The notes under the pieces: generated by a model
What the model was told of the DNA's origin: nothing
Seen by the model: only the letters and a program-made list of their open reading frames with translations
Database searches by the model: none
NCBI RefSeq assembly: GCF_013031245.1
Contig: NZ_WPZL01000009.1
Location: forward strand, 99,739-163,738
DNA from: Ruegeria lacuscaerulensis
Lineage (GTDB): Bacteria > Pseudomonadota > Alphaproteobacteria > Rhodobacterales > Rhodobacteraceae
Reading direction: 5' to 3'
DNA: 64,000 nucleotides
Shown here: positions 16,278 to 25,892 of the stretch, piece by piece
Numbering within the stretch: position 1 is the first letter of the stretch
How the letters are laid out: each line of letters starts with the position of its first letter
Position numbers and translations under genes: made by a program

Positions 16278-17555
16278 CTATCGCCGTGTCGGATAGTTTT
16301 TGACAAGTGTCGAACCGGCATTGAGCTGGTCGATACTGCCGCCGGGTCGTACGCCATATTCATTGTAACCGTTGGCCGCTCCGGTTGCATAATAGATAAA
16401 TTCACGGTCGTAATAGCCGGGCTGCCCGGGGGATTTGTCCTGAATGATGGCGTTGTTGAGAATGGCCCAGTCCGGTTGGTTCTTGTAGCCGGTGATGCCG
16501 GCAACCGCGTTTTGTTCGATCACCACAGAGGTTGAGCCGGGAGAGACTCTGATACGTGGAATTGTGACCTTTCTATTTTTTTCGGGCCGGTGGACCCGGA
16601 TGACCGAATTCTTGCGGATCGAAAGATTGTCGATCGCAGCTACCGAAATCCCATGGACGTGCGAATTGTAAATGACGTTGTTTTCGATCAGCACATTCTG
16701 GTGGCGCAGCATCGGGTCGCCCAGATTTTTGCCGTCGCCGCCCATCCAGATTGTCTGGGCATAGTCTCCGGCACCCATGTCAAATATATTGTTCCGGATC
16801 GTGATATCGGTGCTGCGCCGGTTCGAACTGCGTAGAATCTGGATCATGTCCCGGTGATCTTTGCCCTTCACACCGCGGAAGTTATGCATGCGGTTTGCTT
16901 CAATCACCAACCCGTCAATCACGCCAAGCGCGATGCCATCTGAACGGATGTCAGTAAATTCATTGCCGCGTATCGTGAGGTCGACAACGCTGTCGCCTGT
17001 CAGCGCTTTCCACCACTTCCGGAAGATCGAGCCACTGATATCGATCTTTGCGCTATTCCGGATGCGCAGCCCGCGCCCGTGCCCCGCCCCTGATTTGTAA
17101 CCGCCGTCGAAGACTGAATTGGTGATGGAAATGCCACGGCTCTCATGGATGCTGAAACGATTGGCGGTGGATTTTTCGCCAGACGAGAACTCGTAGTCGA
17201 AGACCAGCCCGTCCAGTGCGATGTTGCCTGCTTTGTTCAGGCGCAATTCGGTGAAGCAAGCTGGGGATCCGGCGGTGGCTGAGCGGATCGTGACAGGCTT
17301 TTTGAATCCTCTGTTGATTTTCAGGGGGCCGTAATTTCCACCTTCCAGAAGGAATGTCTCGCCGCCTTTCGCATTCCTGATTGCAGAGGAAAGTTCCGAA
17401 GGGTTGCGGATGGCCTGCCCGTTTCCTGCATTGACTGCGTTCGCCGCGATCTTTGTGCCGCTACAGGCCGGGGCGGCTGAGGATGGCACCGGCAGGGCTA
17501 ACAGCAACATTAAAGTGCAGGCCAGTAATCCGATAGAACTGAATATGTACCGCAT
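16278..17555 (-). CDS. Sec-exported right-handed parallel beta-helix protein
   Basis: 425 residues from the ATG at 17555, which gives a classic signal peptide (MRYIFSSIGLLACTLMLLL... ending SSAAPA). An upstream extension to 18026 would bury it. The body is a ladder of PbH1-type turns rich in N-N-x-I/V and G-I-x-I/V, with SDGIALG, KDHRDMIQ and NVLIENNVIYNSHVHGISV. This fold is shared by polysaccharide lyases (PL6 type) and mannuronan epimerases; the chemistry cannot be told from the sequence. It aligns along its whole length with the divergent neighbour at 18010 but lacks that protein's linker and C-terminal domain. Confidence 0.8.
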   Translation of the reverse strand: MRYIFSSIGLLACTLMLLLALPVPSSAAPACSGTKIAANAVNAGNGQAIRNPSELSSAIRNAKGGETFLLEGGNYGPLKINRGFKKPVTIRSATAGSPACFTELRLNKAGNIALDGLVFDYEFSSGEKSTANRFSIHESRGISITNSVFDGGYKSGAGHGRGLRIRNSAKIDISGSIFRKWWKALTGDSVVDLTIRGNEFTDIRSDGIALGVIDGLVIEANRMHNFRGVKGKDHRDMIQILRSSNRRSTDITIRNNIFDMGAGDYAQTIWMGGDGKNLGDPMLRHQNVLIENNVIYNSHVHGISVAAIDNLSIRKNSVIRVHRPEKNRKVTIPRIRVSPGSTSVVIEQNAVAGITGYKNQPDWAILNNAIIQDKSPGQPGYYDREFIYYATGAANGYNEYGVRPGGSIDQLNAGSTLVKNYPTRR

Positions 17556-18009
17556 GAGAAACCCGTCATGAAAATCTTTACTGCGCAGAAAGGCTACGAG
17601 GGCGAATGCGCCGTGTCCACAGAGGTGTCGTGAGCAATGTGCCAGTGATTTGGCGGTGGGTGGCGCTTCTTGACGTAGGGGCACCGGGCAAATCATCGCC
17701 GACGCTAGGTCATGATACGCAAGGACACGCCTGAATAGTGGTTTTTTTGTGGCGATTGTTGCGAAGCAGGAATCAATTATGCCAGCCCTTAGGCACCGCC
17801 AAGGGATGGGGAACAATTCCTGGTATTGTGTATCGAGTTCACTAGGAAATGAAGGCAATGGGGCAGAACTGTCCCAGTACAGGCAACAGTTTCCAAACAT
17901 AGCCATATTTTGGTCAATCTGCCGCCCTTGTGCGGCTGTTCCCTCTGTCCTGGGTGTGCGGGTTCTCTTGCGCTGCCACTCACAGCGCCTATGAAACAGA
18001 AGGTGAAAC
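17556..18009. other. Divergent intergenic region between two beta-helix genes
   Basis: About 450 bases shared by the two divergent paralogues, so both promoters should lie here. No gene is supported. GAAGGTG lies just before the ATG at 18010. No clear operator repeat was found by eye. Confidence 0.4.
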
Positions 18010-20019
18010 ATGTCGACGACAATCACGGTAACGTCTGCTGCAGAGCTGAACCAGGCTCTATCACAGGCGACAGGTGGGGAAACGATATTGCTTGCGGCTG
18101 GTGATTACGGGAAGCTCAGCCTCAAAGGCACCCAATTCGCATCAGAAGTGACGATCAAATCCGCCGATCCGAACAATCAGGCAAGCTTTTCCGAAATGTA
18201 CCTGACCAATACGTCGAACATTACGTTCGACGAGGTCGTGTTCGATTATACGTACAGTTCGGGTGATACGGCCACCACCAATAAATTCCTGATCACTGGC
18301 AGCAACAATATTACCATCGACAATTCTGTCTTCGATGGTGACCTTAGCAGCGGCACCGGCCTTGGCAAAGGGTTGGTCATCCGGAGCTCGGACAATATTG
18401 ATGTCATCAACACCGAATTCCATTCCTGGTGGAAAGCTTTGGGTGCCGCGAAATCGAGCGACATCAACTTCTCGGGCAACAACATCCACACAATCCGATC
18501 GGACGGCATTTCGCTCGGAGAAGTCCAGAATGTTCTGATTGAGAACAACTATATTCATGATTTCGGTGGTGCCGCAGGCTCCAAAGATCACCGCGACATG
18601 ATCCAGGTCCAGCGCTCGAACGGGACCGGCAGCAGCGACATCATCATCCGCAACAATGTCCTTGACATGGGTGATGGTGATTACACGCAGGGGATCTGGT
18701 TTGGGGGTGACAAAGCCACATTTAAGGATCCAACGAACTGGCACTACAATGTCGTGATCGAGAACAATATTATCTACAATGCGCATGCAAACGGTCTTGC
18801 CGTGCACATGACACAGGGGCTGGATATCACGAACAATACGCTGATCGCCGTGCCGTCGGGTCAGACCGGCGGCGTGGCCATACCCAAAATCCTTGTGACG
18901 GGCGGATCCAAGGACGTGACGATCGAACAGAACATCACGCCTGCCATTGTCAGTCCCACGGTCCTTGCGTCCGACGCCAACTGGACCGTTCAGGACAATG
19001 CGATCATTCAGCCCAAGAACTATGATGCGCATTTCATCTTTCATGCGACGGCTGCCAACGACGGACATAACCAATATGGCGTCATCCCAGGCAGCACGGC
19101 GGATTTGTTGGATGCTGGGTCGAGTCTGTCCGATGCCTTTCCGTTTGACTATTACAGCTGGGTTGGCAGCTCCAACTCCACAGTGGTGAACCCTGGCGGT
19201 TCGGGATCGGGTAATACGGGCACGACAACCCCGGTCCCGACAGCGCCTAGCGGCGGCACGACAACCCCGACGACCCCGGTAGATGACACGACGGGTTCGA
19301 CCGGAACCAACACGGGCACGACGACACCGGCCCCGACAGCACCTAGCGGCGGTACGACAACTCCGACGACCCCGGTAGATGACACGACGGGTTCGACCGG
19401 AACTTCGGGCGCGACGGGATCGCAATCCCCGATGGTCTTTGACGACTTCGTGCTGGACATTGCCGGATTGTCGGGCCGCGCGTTGAAGGACGATGCGCAT
19501 GTTGTCGATACGGCGACCGGTCCCGTCGTCCACCTCGACGGCCATAAGGATCAGGTGAAGCTTGGACGGATGAAGCAGTTCGAAGATTCCGATCAGCTTG
19601 CCTTTACCGTCGAGTTTGCCCGGGATGAGGCCGATGGCGCAGCCCAACGCCTGATCTGGAACAAAGGACATGTGGGGCTGACTCTGGTCGACGACGGCCT
19701 GAAGGTGCATGTCAAGAACAACGACGGCAAGTTTCACGAAGGCTTCCTTGTTAAGGATCTGGGCCTGAACGATACCGAAGCGCATGAGATCACCCTGATG
19801 GTCGATGAGGTCGCGGATCGGCTGCAGGTTCTGGTCGATGACGAGGTTGTCCTCGACAGGACAGATATCGATCTGGATTTTACCGGTGGTCGCGAATGGG
19901 GCTGGGACATCGGTTTCAGCCGGGGCCGTTATGCCGATGGCGATCTCAGCGGCTTTGCGATCGATGACGAGGTTCAGTTTGTCGATACGCTGGGCAGTTC
20001 CGTTGATCTGATGGGCTGA
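18010..20019 (+). CDS. Large extracellular beta-helix protein with T/P-rich linker and lectin-like C-terminal domain
   Basis: 669 residues. Residues ~1-375 form a parallel beta-helix paralogous to the protein encoded at 16278-17555 (SDGISLG, KDHRDMIQVQRSNGTG, NVVIENNIIYNAHANGLAV). There is no N-terminal signal peptide. Residues ~395-470 are a Thr/Pro/Gly linker with two copies of a 32-residue repeat. The last ~195 residues are an aspartate-rich beta-sandwich (concanavalin/LamG-like), as seen at the ends of secreted roseobacter proteins. Absence of a Sec signal plus an acidic, glycine-rich C-terminus suggests type I secretion, as for AlgE-type epimerases; no secretion genes are in the window. 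A strong terminator follows. Confidence 0.8.
   Translation: MSTTITVTSAAELNQALSQATGGETILLAAGDYGKLSLKGTQFASEVTIKSADPNNQASFSEMYLTNTSNITFDEVVFDYTYSSGDTATTNKFLITGSNNITIDNSVFDGDLSSGTGLGKGLVIRSSDNIDVINTEFHSWWKALGAAKSSDINFSGNNIHTIRSDGISLGEVQNVLIENNYIHDFGGAAGSKDHRDMIQVQRSNGTGSSDIIIRNNVLDMGDGDYTQGIWFGGDKATFKDPTNWHYNVVIENNIIYNAHANGLAVHMTQGLDITNNTLIAVPSGQTGGVAIPKILVTGGSKDVTIEQNITPAIVSPTVLASDANWTVQDNAIIQPKNYDAHFIFHATAANDGHNQYGVIPGSTADLLDAGSSLSDAFPFDYYSWVGSSNSTVVNPGGSGSGNTGTTTPVPTAPSGGTTTPTTPVDDTTGSTGTNTGTTTPAPTAPSGGTTTPTTPVDDTTGSTGTSGATGSQSPMVFDDFVLDIAGLSGRALKDDAHVVDTATGPVVHLDGHKDQVKLGRMKQFEDSDQLAFTVEFARDEADGAAQRLIWNKGHVGLTLVDDGLKVHVKNNDGKFHEGFLVKDLGLNDTEAHEITLMVDEVADRLQVLVDDEVVLDRTDIDLDFTGGREWGWDIGFSRGRYADGDLSGFAIDDEVQFVDTLGSSVDLMG
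19213..19404 (+). repeat. Tandem 96-nt repeat encoding the Thr/Pro/Gly linker
   Basis: Two copies, 19213-19308 and 19309-19404, each encode a 32-residue unit containing TAPSGGTTTPTTPVDD. The copies are nearly identical in DNA, so this is a recent duplication and probably length-variable between strains. Confidence 0.85.
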
Positions 20020-20050
20020 CGGCCAGATCTTTGATCGCACTTAGAACAAC

Positions 20051-20093
20051 GAAAGGGCAGGTCGGGGTTTTCCGACCTGCCCTTTCCTTTTTC
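20051..20093 (+). terminator. Rho-independent terminator after the large beta-helix gene
   Basis: GAAAGGGCAGGTCGG (20051-20065) pairs perfectly with CCGACCTGCCCTTTC (20072-20086) around a six-base loop, followed by CTTTTTC. It lies 32 bases behind the stop of the beta-helix gene and isolates it from the sulfotransferase gene downstream. Confidence 0.9.
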
Positions 20094-20161
20094 ACCGGAT
20101 GCATTGTCAAACCTGTCACGACTCCGGCATATGGTGCCTATTGGGTTGAGAGTTTCCTGTC

Positions 20162-20953
20162 ATGATTTTGTCCGACCGCCACAGATTTGTATTCATACAT
20201 GTGCCGAAATGCGCCGGCACTTCGGTGCGGACGGCTGTTCTGCCCTACCACGACGCGGATGAGCGGTTTTTGAAAACGGTTGAGCGGCACCCGGAACTGG
20301 GTGAGATTGATTTTCGTCACCTCCCCCTGCATTTGCTGCGCGACCTCGACCCGGAAGCTTTTGAGAAGCTGAAGCTTTATGACAGTTATGCCCTGCTGCG
20401 TGATCCGTATCAGCGCTTTCGATCTGCCATGGCGCAGCGGGCCAAGATGTACCTGGGCAGCGAGTTCGCGCAGCTTGGCGAAAACGAGCTGCGTGGTGAG
20501 CTGGGTCGTGTGCAGGACTACCTGCTGTCAGAGCCTCGTGTGATTGCGCCGGAATTCATTCATTTCGCCCGACAATCGGATTTCGTTCAGATCGGTAATG
20601 AGCGTCTGGTGCATCATCTTTTCCCGGTCGAGCACCTCGATCTGCTTGCCAAGGCGCTGGCCCGGCATATCGGCGCAGACACACTGCAGATCGGGCATGC
20701 CAACAAGACACAGGTGTTTCGCAACCCGCGCCTGAAACATGTCGCGCGCACCGGCAGCCAACTGGCTCGCCGGGTGCTACCCGGCGCGGTGCATGAAACG
20801 CTGCGCCGGTCAGCGCGGCGGGTGCTGATGAAACCGGTCACCACGACCGAGCGATCGGTTTTTGATGCAGTGGAGGTCCAAGAGTTTATCGCCAGCTACT
20901 ACTGTGCGGATATCGCCCTATACAAAGAGGTGCAGGCGGGTATGGCCGCTTAG
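20162..20953 (+). CDS. Sulfotransferase family 2-like protein
   Basis: 263 residues. HVPKCAGTS (13-21) is the PAPS-binding loop of the Sulfotransfer_2 family, and LLRDPYQRFRSA is the second phosphate-binding motif. Enzymes of this type sulfate carbohydrates such as EPS or capsule. The gene stands alone behind a strong terminator and faces the convergent glycosyltransferase gene. Confidence 0.82.
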   Translation: MILSDRHRFVFIHVPKCAGTSVRTAVLPYHDADERFLKTVERHPELGEIDFRHLPLHLLRDLDPEAFEKLKLYDSYALLRDPYQRFRSAMAQRAKMYLGSEFAQLGENELRGELGRVQDYLLSEPRVIAPEFIHFARQSDFVQIGNERLVHHLFPVEHLDLLAKALARHIGADTLQIGHANKTQVFRNPRLKHVARTGSQLARRVLPGAVHETLRRSARRVLMKPVTTTERSVFDAVEVQEFIASYYCADIALYKEVQAGMAA

Positions 20954-20963
20954 ACCGCTCTGA

Positions 20964-21824
20964 TCAGGAATTGTCGTTACCGGCTTGCAGCAGTTTCCGG
21001 GCGGCAGCGATACGTTCTTCGCTCCAGTTCCAGCGCAGTTTCTGCACCGGAACCGTTCCGGCACTGAGCAGCTCGGCGGTCTCTTCAAAATTGATGTTGT
21101 GTGTGACCGCGTCATGCACGAGGTGCGGGCCATAGCAACTGATTTTCGGCACTTCATCAAATGCGTGCCGGAACCTGCGGTTTGTCAGGTACAGATAGTC
21201 GAGCATGATATGCGGCCAGTAATAATTATGCGGTTTCGACCGGCCGTCCCAGTAGCCAAAACTGGCCTCTTCCCAAAGAGATACGAACGTTCCTCCCGGT
21301 TCCGAGGCAAGAAACCAATTGGTCATCGATCGGCGCATGTTTGGCCAGGTGAACCAGGTATCGTTTTTGGTCCATGTGAAGGCAAAAAAACCTCGTTGGG
21401 CCGCCATCGGCAGCCAATTGTCGAGCGGCATCAGGCAATATGTCGTGGCGTCCACCCAGACACCGCCATGCTGCCTGAGAAGCCTCAGGCGCAGCAGGTC
21501 GGCATAGGACTGAACCGGCAGCTTCGACGGGTCGTGGGGCAAGTCGGCAACCTGTGCCGCGCTTTCAGCGTCCAGAACGCGGATATCCCAGTCAGGATTG
21601 TGGTGCCGCCACGAGGCGATACAGTCTTTTACAAGCTCGGGGGCGCTGTCTTCGCCGCGGTCCCAGTAGATCCAGATTTTCCTGGGAATCGGGTGTGGGG
21701 CGGAGCGTGCAAAGTGATTGGGTTTTCCATTCAGCTTTTTGTGGGCACGTCGCCCGATCGTCGGCAGCATCCGGGCACCCACGATCAGAACGAACAGCCA
21801 TGTCCAGGGCTTACCAGCGGGCAT
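20964..21824 (-). CDS. GT32/capsular-type glycosyltransferase
   Basis: 286 residues. After a short hydrophobic N-terminus comes PRKIWIYWDRGEDSAPELV, then YADLLRLRLLRQHGGVWVD. This is the Gly_transf_sug/Caps_synth signature, in which the acidic GGVWVDA stretch plays the part of the DXD metal site. It probably adds a sugar to the EPS repeat unit from a nucleotide-sugar donor. Its gene ends 10 bases from the convergent sulfotransferase gene. Confidence 0.8.
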   Translation of the reverse strand: MPAGKPWTWLFVLIVGARMLPTIGRRAHKKLNGKPNHFARSAPHPIPRKIWIYWDRGEDSAPELVKDCIASWRHHNPDWDIRVLDAESAAQVADLPHDPSKLPVQSYADLLRLRLLRQHGGVWVDATTYCLMPLDNWLPMAAQRGFFAFTWTKNDTWFTWPNMRRSMTNWFLASEPGGTFVSLWEEASFGYWDGRSKPHNYYWPHIMLDYLYLTNRRFRHAFDEVPKISCYGPHLVHDAVTHNINFEETAELLSAGTVPVQKLRWNWSEERIAAARKLLQAGNDNS

Positions 21825-22077
21825 ACATACTCCACTACACGTTATATCAAACTTCTAATCGCCACCTGAACGTTGCGCCAGTGATGCGTGGCATATCATT
21901 CGATTTCCGGCGCTGGTTCCACCTCACTGTGAGGGGGCGGCAACAATAAAGGGTGAAACAAGTCATTGTTGGGGGAATGGCCTCGGGATACCGTTACATC
22001 CTAGGATTTATTGTAAACGATGGTCAGCAAAGTATGATTCAGCGGAATTGGGCTCTGGGCCCGTAGGGTAAGATATT

Positions 22078-22797
22078 ATGGCGGTCGTCTCGCAGGTTCT
22101 GAAAGCCGTTTATTTCGATATTACTAAGGTCGGCAGCAGCAGTCTGAAGGAAACATTCTGGGAACTGGATCATGGCGAACCTTTCAAGGGGCGCGGGATC
22201 AGACGTGTCATTAACAATGTGCACTGGCGGCTGGCGCGCGCCAAATTGATTCAGCCGCGCAATATTCACGAACAGGACGGATATCGCACACAGATTTTCG
22301 CCAAGGCTATCGTGCCGGACGGATATGCCACTTTCACTCTGGTCCGGGATCCGGTTGCCAGGATCAAATCGGCCTGGAGGGACAAGGTGCACCGCAACCA
22401 GTTCCGCTGGCGCAACGAAGAGATGGACATCGATAACGAAGGTTTGCCGCTGGACCCGACCTTTGGCGAGTTCATCGACCATTTCCATGACTACCGCGCC
22501 GTCAGCCGCCCGGTCCGTGTGCACACCACGCCCTATTCATGGCATCTGGGCCCGGATATCGGCTTTTTCGATCATGTCTTCCGGCTGGAGGCGGTGAACG
22601 AGATGAACGCGTTTCTGAGCGCGCAACTGGGCAGGCCGTTTCCGGTGCAGCACGTGAACAAATCCGCAGCAAGCCGGCGCGATACCACGCTGACCCCCCG
22701 GCAGATTGACGCTTTGTTACAGATCACTCAGGCAGATTACACTCTGCTTGGGGATATGTATGATATCAAAGTAGCTGAGAGCAGCTTTGCCGCATGA
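22078..22797 (+). CDS. Sulfotransferase family 2-like protein
   Basis: 239 residues. The N-terminal donor loop reads DITKVGSSSLKE, a variant of the PK-x-G-S/T loop, and FTLVRDPVARIKSAW is the 3'-phosphate motif typical of Sulfotransfer_2. It lies 33 bases before the ligase/polymerase-like gene and is probably cotranscribed with it. The second carbohydrate sulfotransferase in 3 kb. Confidence 0.78.
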   Translation: MAVVSQVLKAVYFDITKVGSSSLKETFWELDHGEPFKGRGIRRVINNVHWRLARAKLIQPRNIHEQDGYRTQIFAKAIVPDGYATFTLVRDPVARIKSAWRDKVHRNQFRWRNEEMDIDNEGLPLDPTFGEFIDHFHDYRAVSRPVRVHTTPYSWHLGPDIGFFDHVFRLEAVNEMNAFLSAQLGRPFPVQHVNKSAASRRDTTLTPRQIDALLQITQADYTLLGDMYDIKVAESSFAA

Positions 22798-22830
22798 TGC
22801 TTCCGGTGAGAAAGAGGAAAGTCTGACGCA

Positions 22831-24186
22831 ATGACACTTGCCGCACAATCCGGAGCCCGGATGCGAGGGGCAGTGGCAGAGGCTTCGCCCAACCGGCTTC
22901 TGATCGCGCTGTTCCTCGTGTCGCTTGTTATGCCCTTTTACTTCTTTCTGGGCAGTCTCCGGCTGAGCATGTATCGTGTCTACCTGCTCGTTTTTATGTT
23001 CACCTTTGTGATCCGTTGGTTAAATGGTTCGGCGGGGCGGATACGTGTCCCGGACATTCTGATGATTTTCGCAAGCCTGTGGATGGCGGGGGCGCTGTTC
23101 ATCAACCACGGGATTGGCTCGCAATTCGAATTCGCGGGCATTCTGGTGATCGAGACGGTCGTCCCCTATCTTGCGGCGCGGGTTCTGATCAGAAGCCTTG
23201 CCTCGTTCCGGACTTTTGTGTGGTGGTACTTCGCGATCATAGTCACACTGTTGCCTATCGCGTTCTATGAGAACCTGACCGGGACTCCGATCCTGCTGGA
23301 GCTCTTCGGCAGCGTTCTTTCGGTTTACAGCGACGTCACCCAGTCACCCCGACTCGGGCTGGAGCGCGCTCAGGTGTCGATGCCCCATCCGATCCTGTTC
23401 GGGGTCTTCTGTGCCCCCGTTTTCGCCCTGTCGTGGTATACCCTCAGCCCCGATGGGGCACTGTTCAAACAGGCCAGTAAGTCTTTCATTGCAGGGGCCG
23501 GGGTCTTCTGTTCGCTGTCTGCCGGGGCGTTTCTGGGAGTGGTGTTGCAGGCGTGCCTTATTGGCTGGGATGAGTTGATAAAGCGTATCAAGTTCATCAA
23601 GAATCGCTGGAAGCTTTTTACCATCCTCTTTGGCGCTCTTTACATCGTGCTCGAGATGGCTTCGAACCGAAACGCATTTCATATCATCGCGTCCGAGTTG
23701 TCTTTTTCCAAAGGGTCCGCCTGGCACAGAATTCACATTTTCAACGAAGCGATAGACGACGTTCTCAGAAACCCATTTACCGGTGTCGGGCGGGGTTACT
23801 GGACCCGTCCCCGCTGGATGAAAGCGAGTGTCGATAATTTCTGGCTGCTTGCTGCATTGCGCTACGGTATTCCGGCCTGGTTCATGCTGACGCTTGCCGG
23901 TGTCCTGGTCTGCTGGAAAGCCGTGTTCACCCCCCTGACCGGTGAATACGCCCGGGCGCGGCGGGGATATGTAATTGCATTTACCGGCATGATGGTTTCG
24001 GCTTTTACGGTTCACATATGGGACGCGACATATTGCGCATTCATGTTCCTGTTGGGGGCCGGGGTGTGGTTTTCCGACCCTGACTGCACGCAGGAGAGCG
24101 GGTCTGAAACCGCAGAACCCAAGCCAGTAAGGCGCAAGATCAGATATACGAGATTCCCCAAGCCCTCTACGGAAGCCACGTCATAG
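22831..24186 (+). CDS. O-antigen ligase/polymerase-like membrane protein
   Basis: 451 residues with about ten to eleven membrane spans and a large loop near residues 280-325 (HRIHIFNEAIDDVLRNPFTGVGRGYW). The motif 'A...I..NPFTGVG.G' is typical of Wzy_C/O-antigen ligase proteins. It probably polymerises EPS repeat units (Wzy role) or joins glycan to an acceptor in the periplasm. The only such protein in the window, which makes it the best Wzy candidate. Confidence 0.8.
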   Translation: MTLAAQSGARMRGAVAEASPNRLLIALFLVSLVMPFYFFLGSLRLSMYRVYLLVFMFTFVIRWLNGSAGRIRVPDILMIFASLWMAGALFINHGIGSQFEFAGILVIETVVPYLAARVLIRSLASFRTFVWWYFAIIVTLLPIAFYENLTGTPILLELFGSVLSVYSDVTQSPRLGLERAQVSMPHPILFGVFCAPVFALSWYTLSPDGALFKQASKSFIAGAGVFCSLSAGAFLGVVLQACLIGWDELIKRIKFIKNRWKLFTILFGALYIVLEMASNRNAFHIIASELSFSKGSAWHRIHIFNEAIDDVLRNPFTGVGRGYWTRPRWMKASVDNFWLLAALRYGIPAWFMLTLAGVLVCWKAVFTPLTGEYARARRGYVIAFTGMMVSAFTVHIWDATYCAFMFLLGAGVWFSDPDCTQESGSETAEPKPVRRKIRYTRFPKPSTEATS

Positions 24187-24195
24187 CCATGCGCG

Positions 24196-24870
24196 TCATC
24201 CCGTGATCGTCCAGCGCTTCTGAACCATCCGCACGGCGCGGCGCAGGCGGCGCAGGGGCGGCATCCGGTTCGACAGGATCGCGTGCGTTTCGTCATCGCT
24301 CATGTCACCGCGCAATGATGCGCGGGGTCGGAGGAAGCTCTGGTGCCGGAAACTGCCGCCATCGCTGGACCATGCGGTTGTGTATCCGGCCGCCTGCAAT
24401 GCGCGCAGCACCCGCGCGTCATAGCGGCCAAAGGGGATGCCCGCCTCGGTGACTGCATGCCCGCAGATATCCTCGAGCCGGGCGCGGGAGGTCTGCAATT
24501 CTTGTCTCAGGTCAGCGTCGCTCAGCGTGGGCCAGGCGGTGTGATCGATGCCATGGCTACCGATGGTCATGCCTGCCTCCGAAAGCGCCCGCAGATGCGC
24601 CTTGTCCAACGATCCGGATTGTCCGATCCGTCCGGTCAGCACGAAAAACCGGGCCTGCAGCCCATGGTCCACCAGAGCGGGCAGGGCGATGTCGTGATCT
24701 GACAGGTTGCCGTCGTCGAACGTGATCTGGAACCCCTCAGGTGCTTTGGCCACCTGTGCCAGAACCTGTTCGAATTGGTGGGGTGAGACCCAATAGGGGG
24801 CCTCATCGGTTTCCAGAGTGCGACGGGGTTCGCCAATGCCATGGAAATTGAGGCCAACCGCATGTGTCAT
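24196..24870 (-). CDS. Polysaccharide deacetylase (NodB fold)
   Basis: 224 residues with the NodB landmarks ITFDDGN (metal-binding aspartates) and SHGIDHTAW (H-x3-H), then IPFGRYD and WSSDGG. There is no signal peptide, so it should act in the cytoplasm, on lipid-linked precursors or nucleotide sugars. This matches deacetylases found in exosortase-linked EPS loci. The ATG overlaps the stop of the upstream FemAB-like gene by four bases. Confidence 0.85.
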   Translation of the reverse strand: MTHAVGLNFHGIGEPRRTLETDEAPYWVSPHQFEQVLAQVAKAPEGFQITFDDGNLSDHDIALPALVDHGLQARFFVLTGRIGQSGSLDKAHLRALSEAGMTIGSHGIDHTAWPTLSDADLRQELQTSRARLEDICGHAVTEAGIPFGRYDARVLRALQAAGYTTAWSSDGGSFRHQSFLRPRASLRGDMSDDETHAILSNRMPPLRRLRRAVRMVQKRWTITG

Positions 24871-25892
24871 CGGCGGGCCTTCATGCGCGTATGCACCGTC
24901 TCGGCGGTTCGGATAAGGGCCGTGGTCAGGCCCGGAGGCTGGAATTCATAAGGCCCTGCGGCGGTGACCTCGGTACCGCCCGTGCGCAGTTTGAAACGGG
25001 TCACGCTGGGGTTGGTCATGGCGTCAATTCCGCCCAGATCGAACCAGCGCAGCCCATGGGCTTTGCAGTGCAGGATGGCCTGCCACATCAGGTAGTGCCC
25101 GGCATTGAGCCTCCGCCCGGCGTCGGACGTGGCGCCGAACAGATAGACACCGTTGGTGCCCGCCCGCCCGATTGTCATGGCACCCACATCAGACCCGTCC
25201 TGCCGCGCGAACAGAACCGCGTGGCTGAAATCCGGGCCGTTGAGGTGATAGTAGAACTCGGGCGGGATGTCCGGGCTGAAACCTTTGGCGGCCTGTACCT
25301 GTTGATAGAGGCTGTGAAACCGGTCTGCACACTCTGCAATCGGCAGGGTTTCAAGCTCCATCCCCGATTTCAGGGCGTTGCGCAGGGGGTTGCGCCATTT
25401 GCCGTGCAGGGCGCGCATCAGGGTATCCTCATCCTGATCGCAATCGATGATCACCGTTCGGTACAGAGAGGAGCGGTCGGTGGATACAAAACCCGCCGCA
25501 GCCGCTATCTGGTCCACAGACGGGACGTCGCGCAGCGCTGAAGCAGGTAGCCGCATCCGCAGGATATGCCCGCTTTGCTGCGCGTAGGCGCGCAGGGCGG
25601 CAAAGACAGCCTCCAGTTTCTCGGACGTGGTGTCGGGCTGTACCAGCGGACCGGCGGCGATCCAGGCGATACCGCGCCCCAGCCCCGGCACGGGTTTGAG
25701 GCGCAGACAGGCCGCAGCGACCGATTGACCTGCCTGATCCGACAGGGTGACGAATTGCGCCTTGGCACCGATCCGTTGCGCCGCCGCCTGCGCATAAGTC
25801 AGGGTCTGTTCATAGGTCAGGTCGCGGAAATAGGCACTGATCCGGGGCCAGTCTTCGGCGGCGACAGTCTGCAGCGTAAGAGGCTGGGTCAT
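24867..25892 (-). CDS. FemAB/GNAT-like acyltransferase
   Basis: 341 residues from the ATG at 25892, which overlaps the stop of the upstream gene (ATGA); an upstream extension to 26006 lacks likeness. The double-GNAT layout is visible: KWRNPLRNALKSG in the centre, then a C-terminal acyltransferase half with GATSDAGRRLNAGHYLMWQAI and WFDLGGID. FemAB proteins transfer aminoacyl groups in peptidoglycan, and relatives in exosortase loci are thought to modify EPS; the acceptor is unknown. Middle gene of a four-gene leftward operon. Confidence 0.78.
   Translation of the reverse strand: MTQPLTLQTVAAEDWPRISAYFRDLTYEQTLTYAQAAAQRIGAKAQFVTLSDQAGQSVAAACLRLKPVPGLGRGIAWIAAGPLVQPDTTSEKLEAVFAALRAYAQQSGHILRMRLPASALRDVPSVDQIAAAAGFVSTDRSSLYRTVIIDCDQDEDTLMRALHGKWRNPLRNALKSGMELETLPIAECADRFHSLYQQVQAAKGFSPDIPPEFYYHLNGPDFSHAVLFARQDGSDVGAMTIGRAGTNGVYLFGATSDAGRRLNAGHYLMWQAILHCKAHGLRWFDLGGIDAMTNPSVTRFKLRTGGTEVTAAGPYEFQPPGLTTALIRTAETVHTRMKARR

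Noticed and set aside
17556..18026. Extension of the smaller beta-helix protein by about 157 codons upstream of its signal peptide.
   Set aside because: It would hide a textbook signal peptide and overlap the divergent gene's start.
18142..20040. A 632-codon open frame on the minus strand, opposite the large beta-helix gene.
   Set aside because: It mirrors the codon pattern of the real gene, is arginine- and isoleucine-rich without domains, and has no ribosome site. It is a shadow of the plus-strand gene.
21941..21971. CAACAAT and ATTGTTG as an inverted repeat before the sulfotransferase gene at 22078.
   Set aside because: Only seven bases with a 17-base spacer; expected by chance in a region this long.
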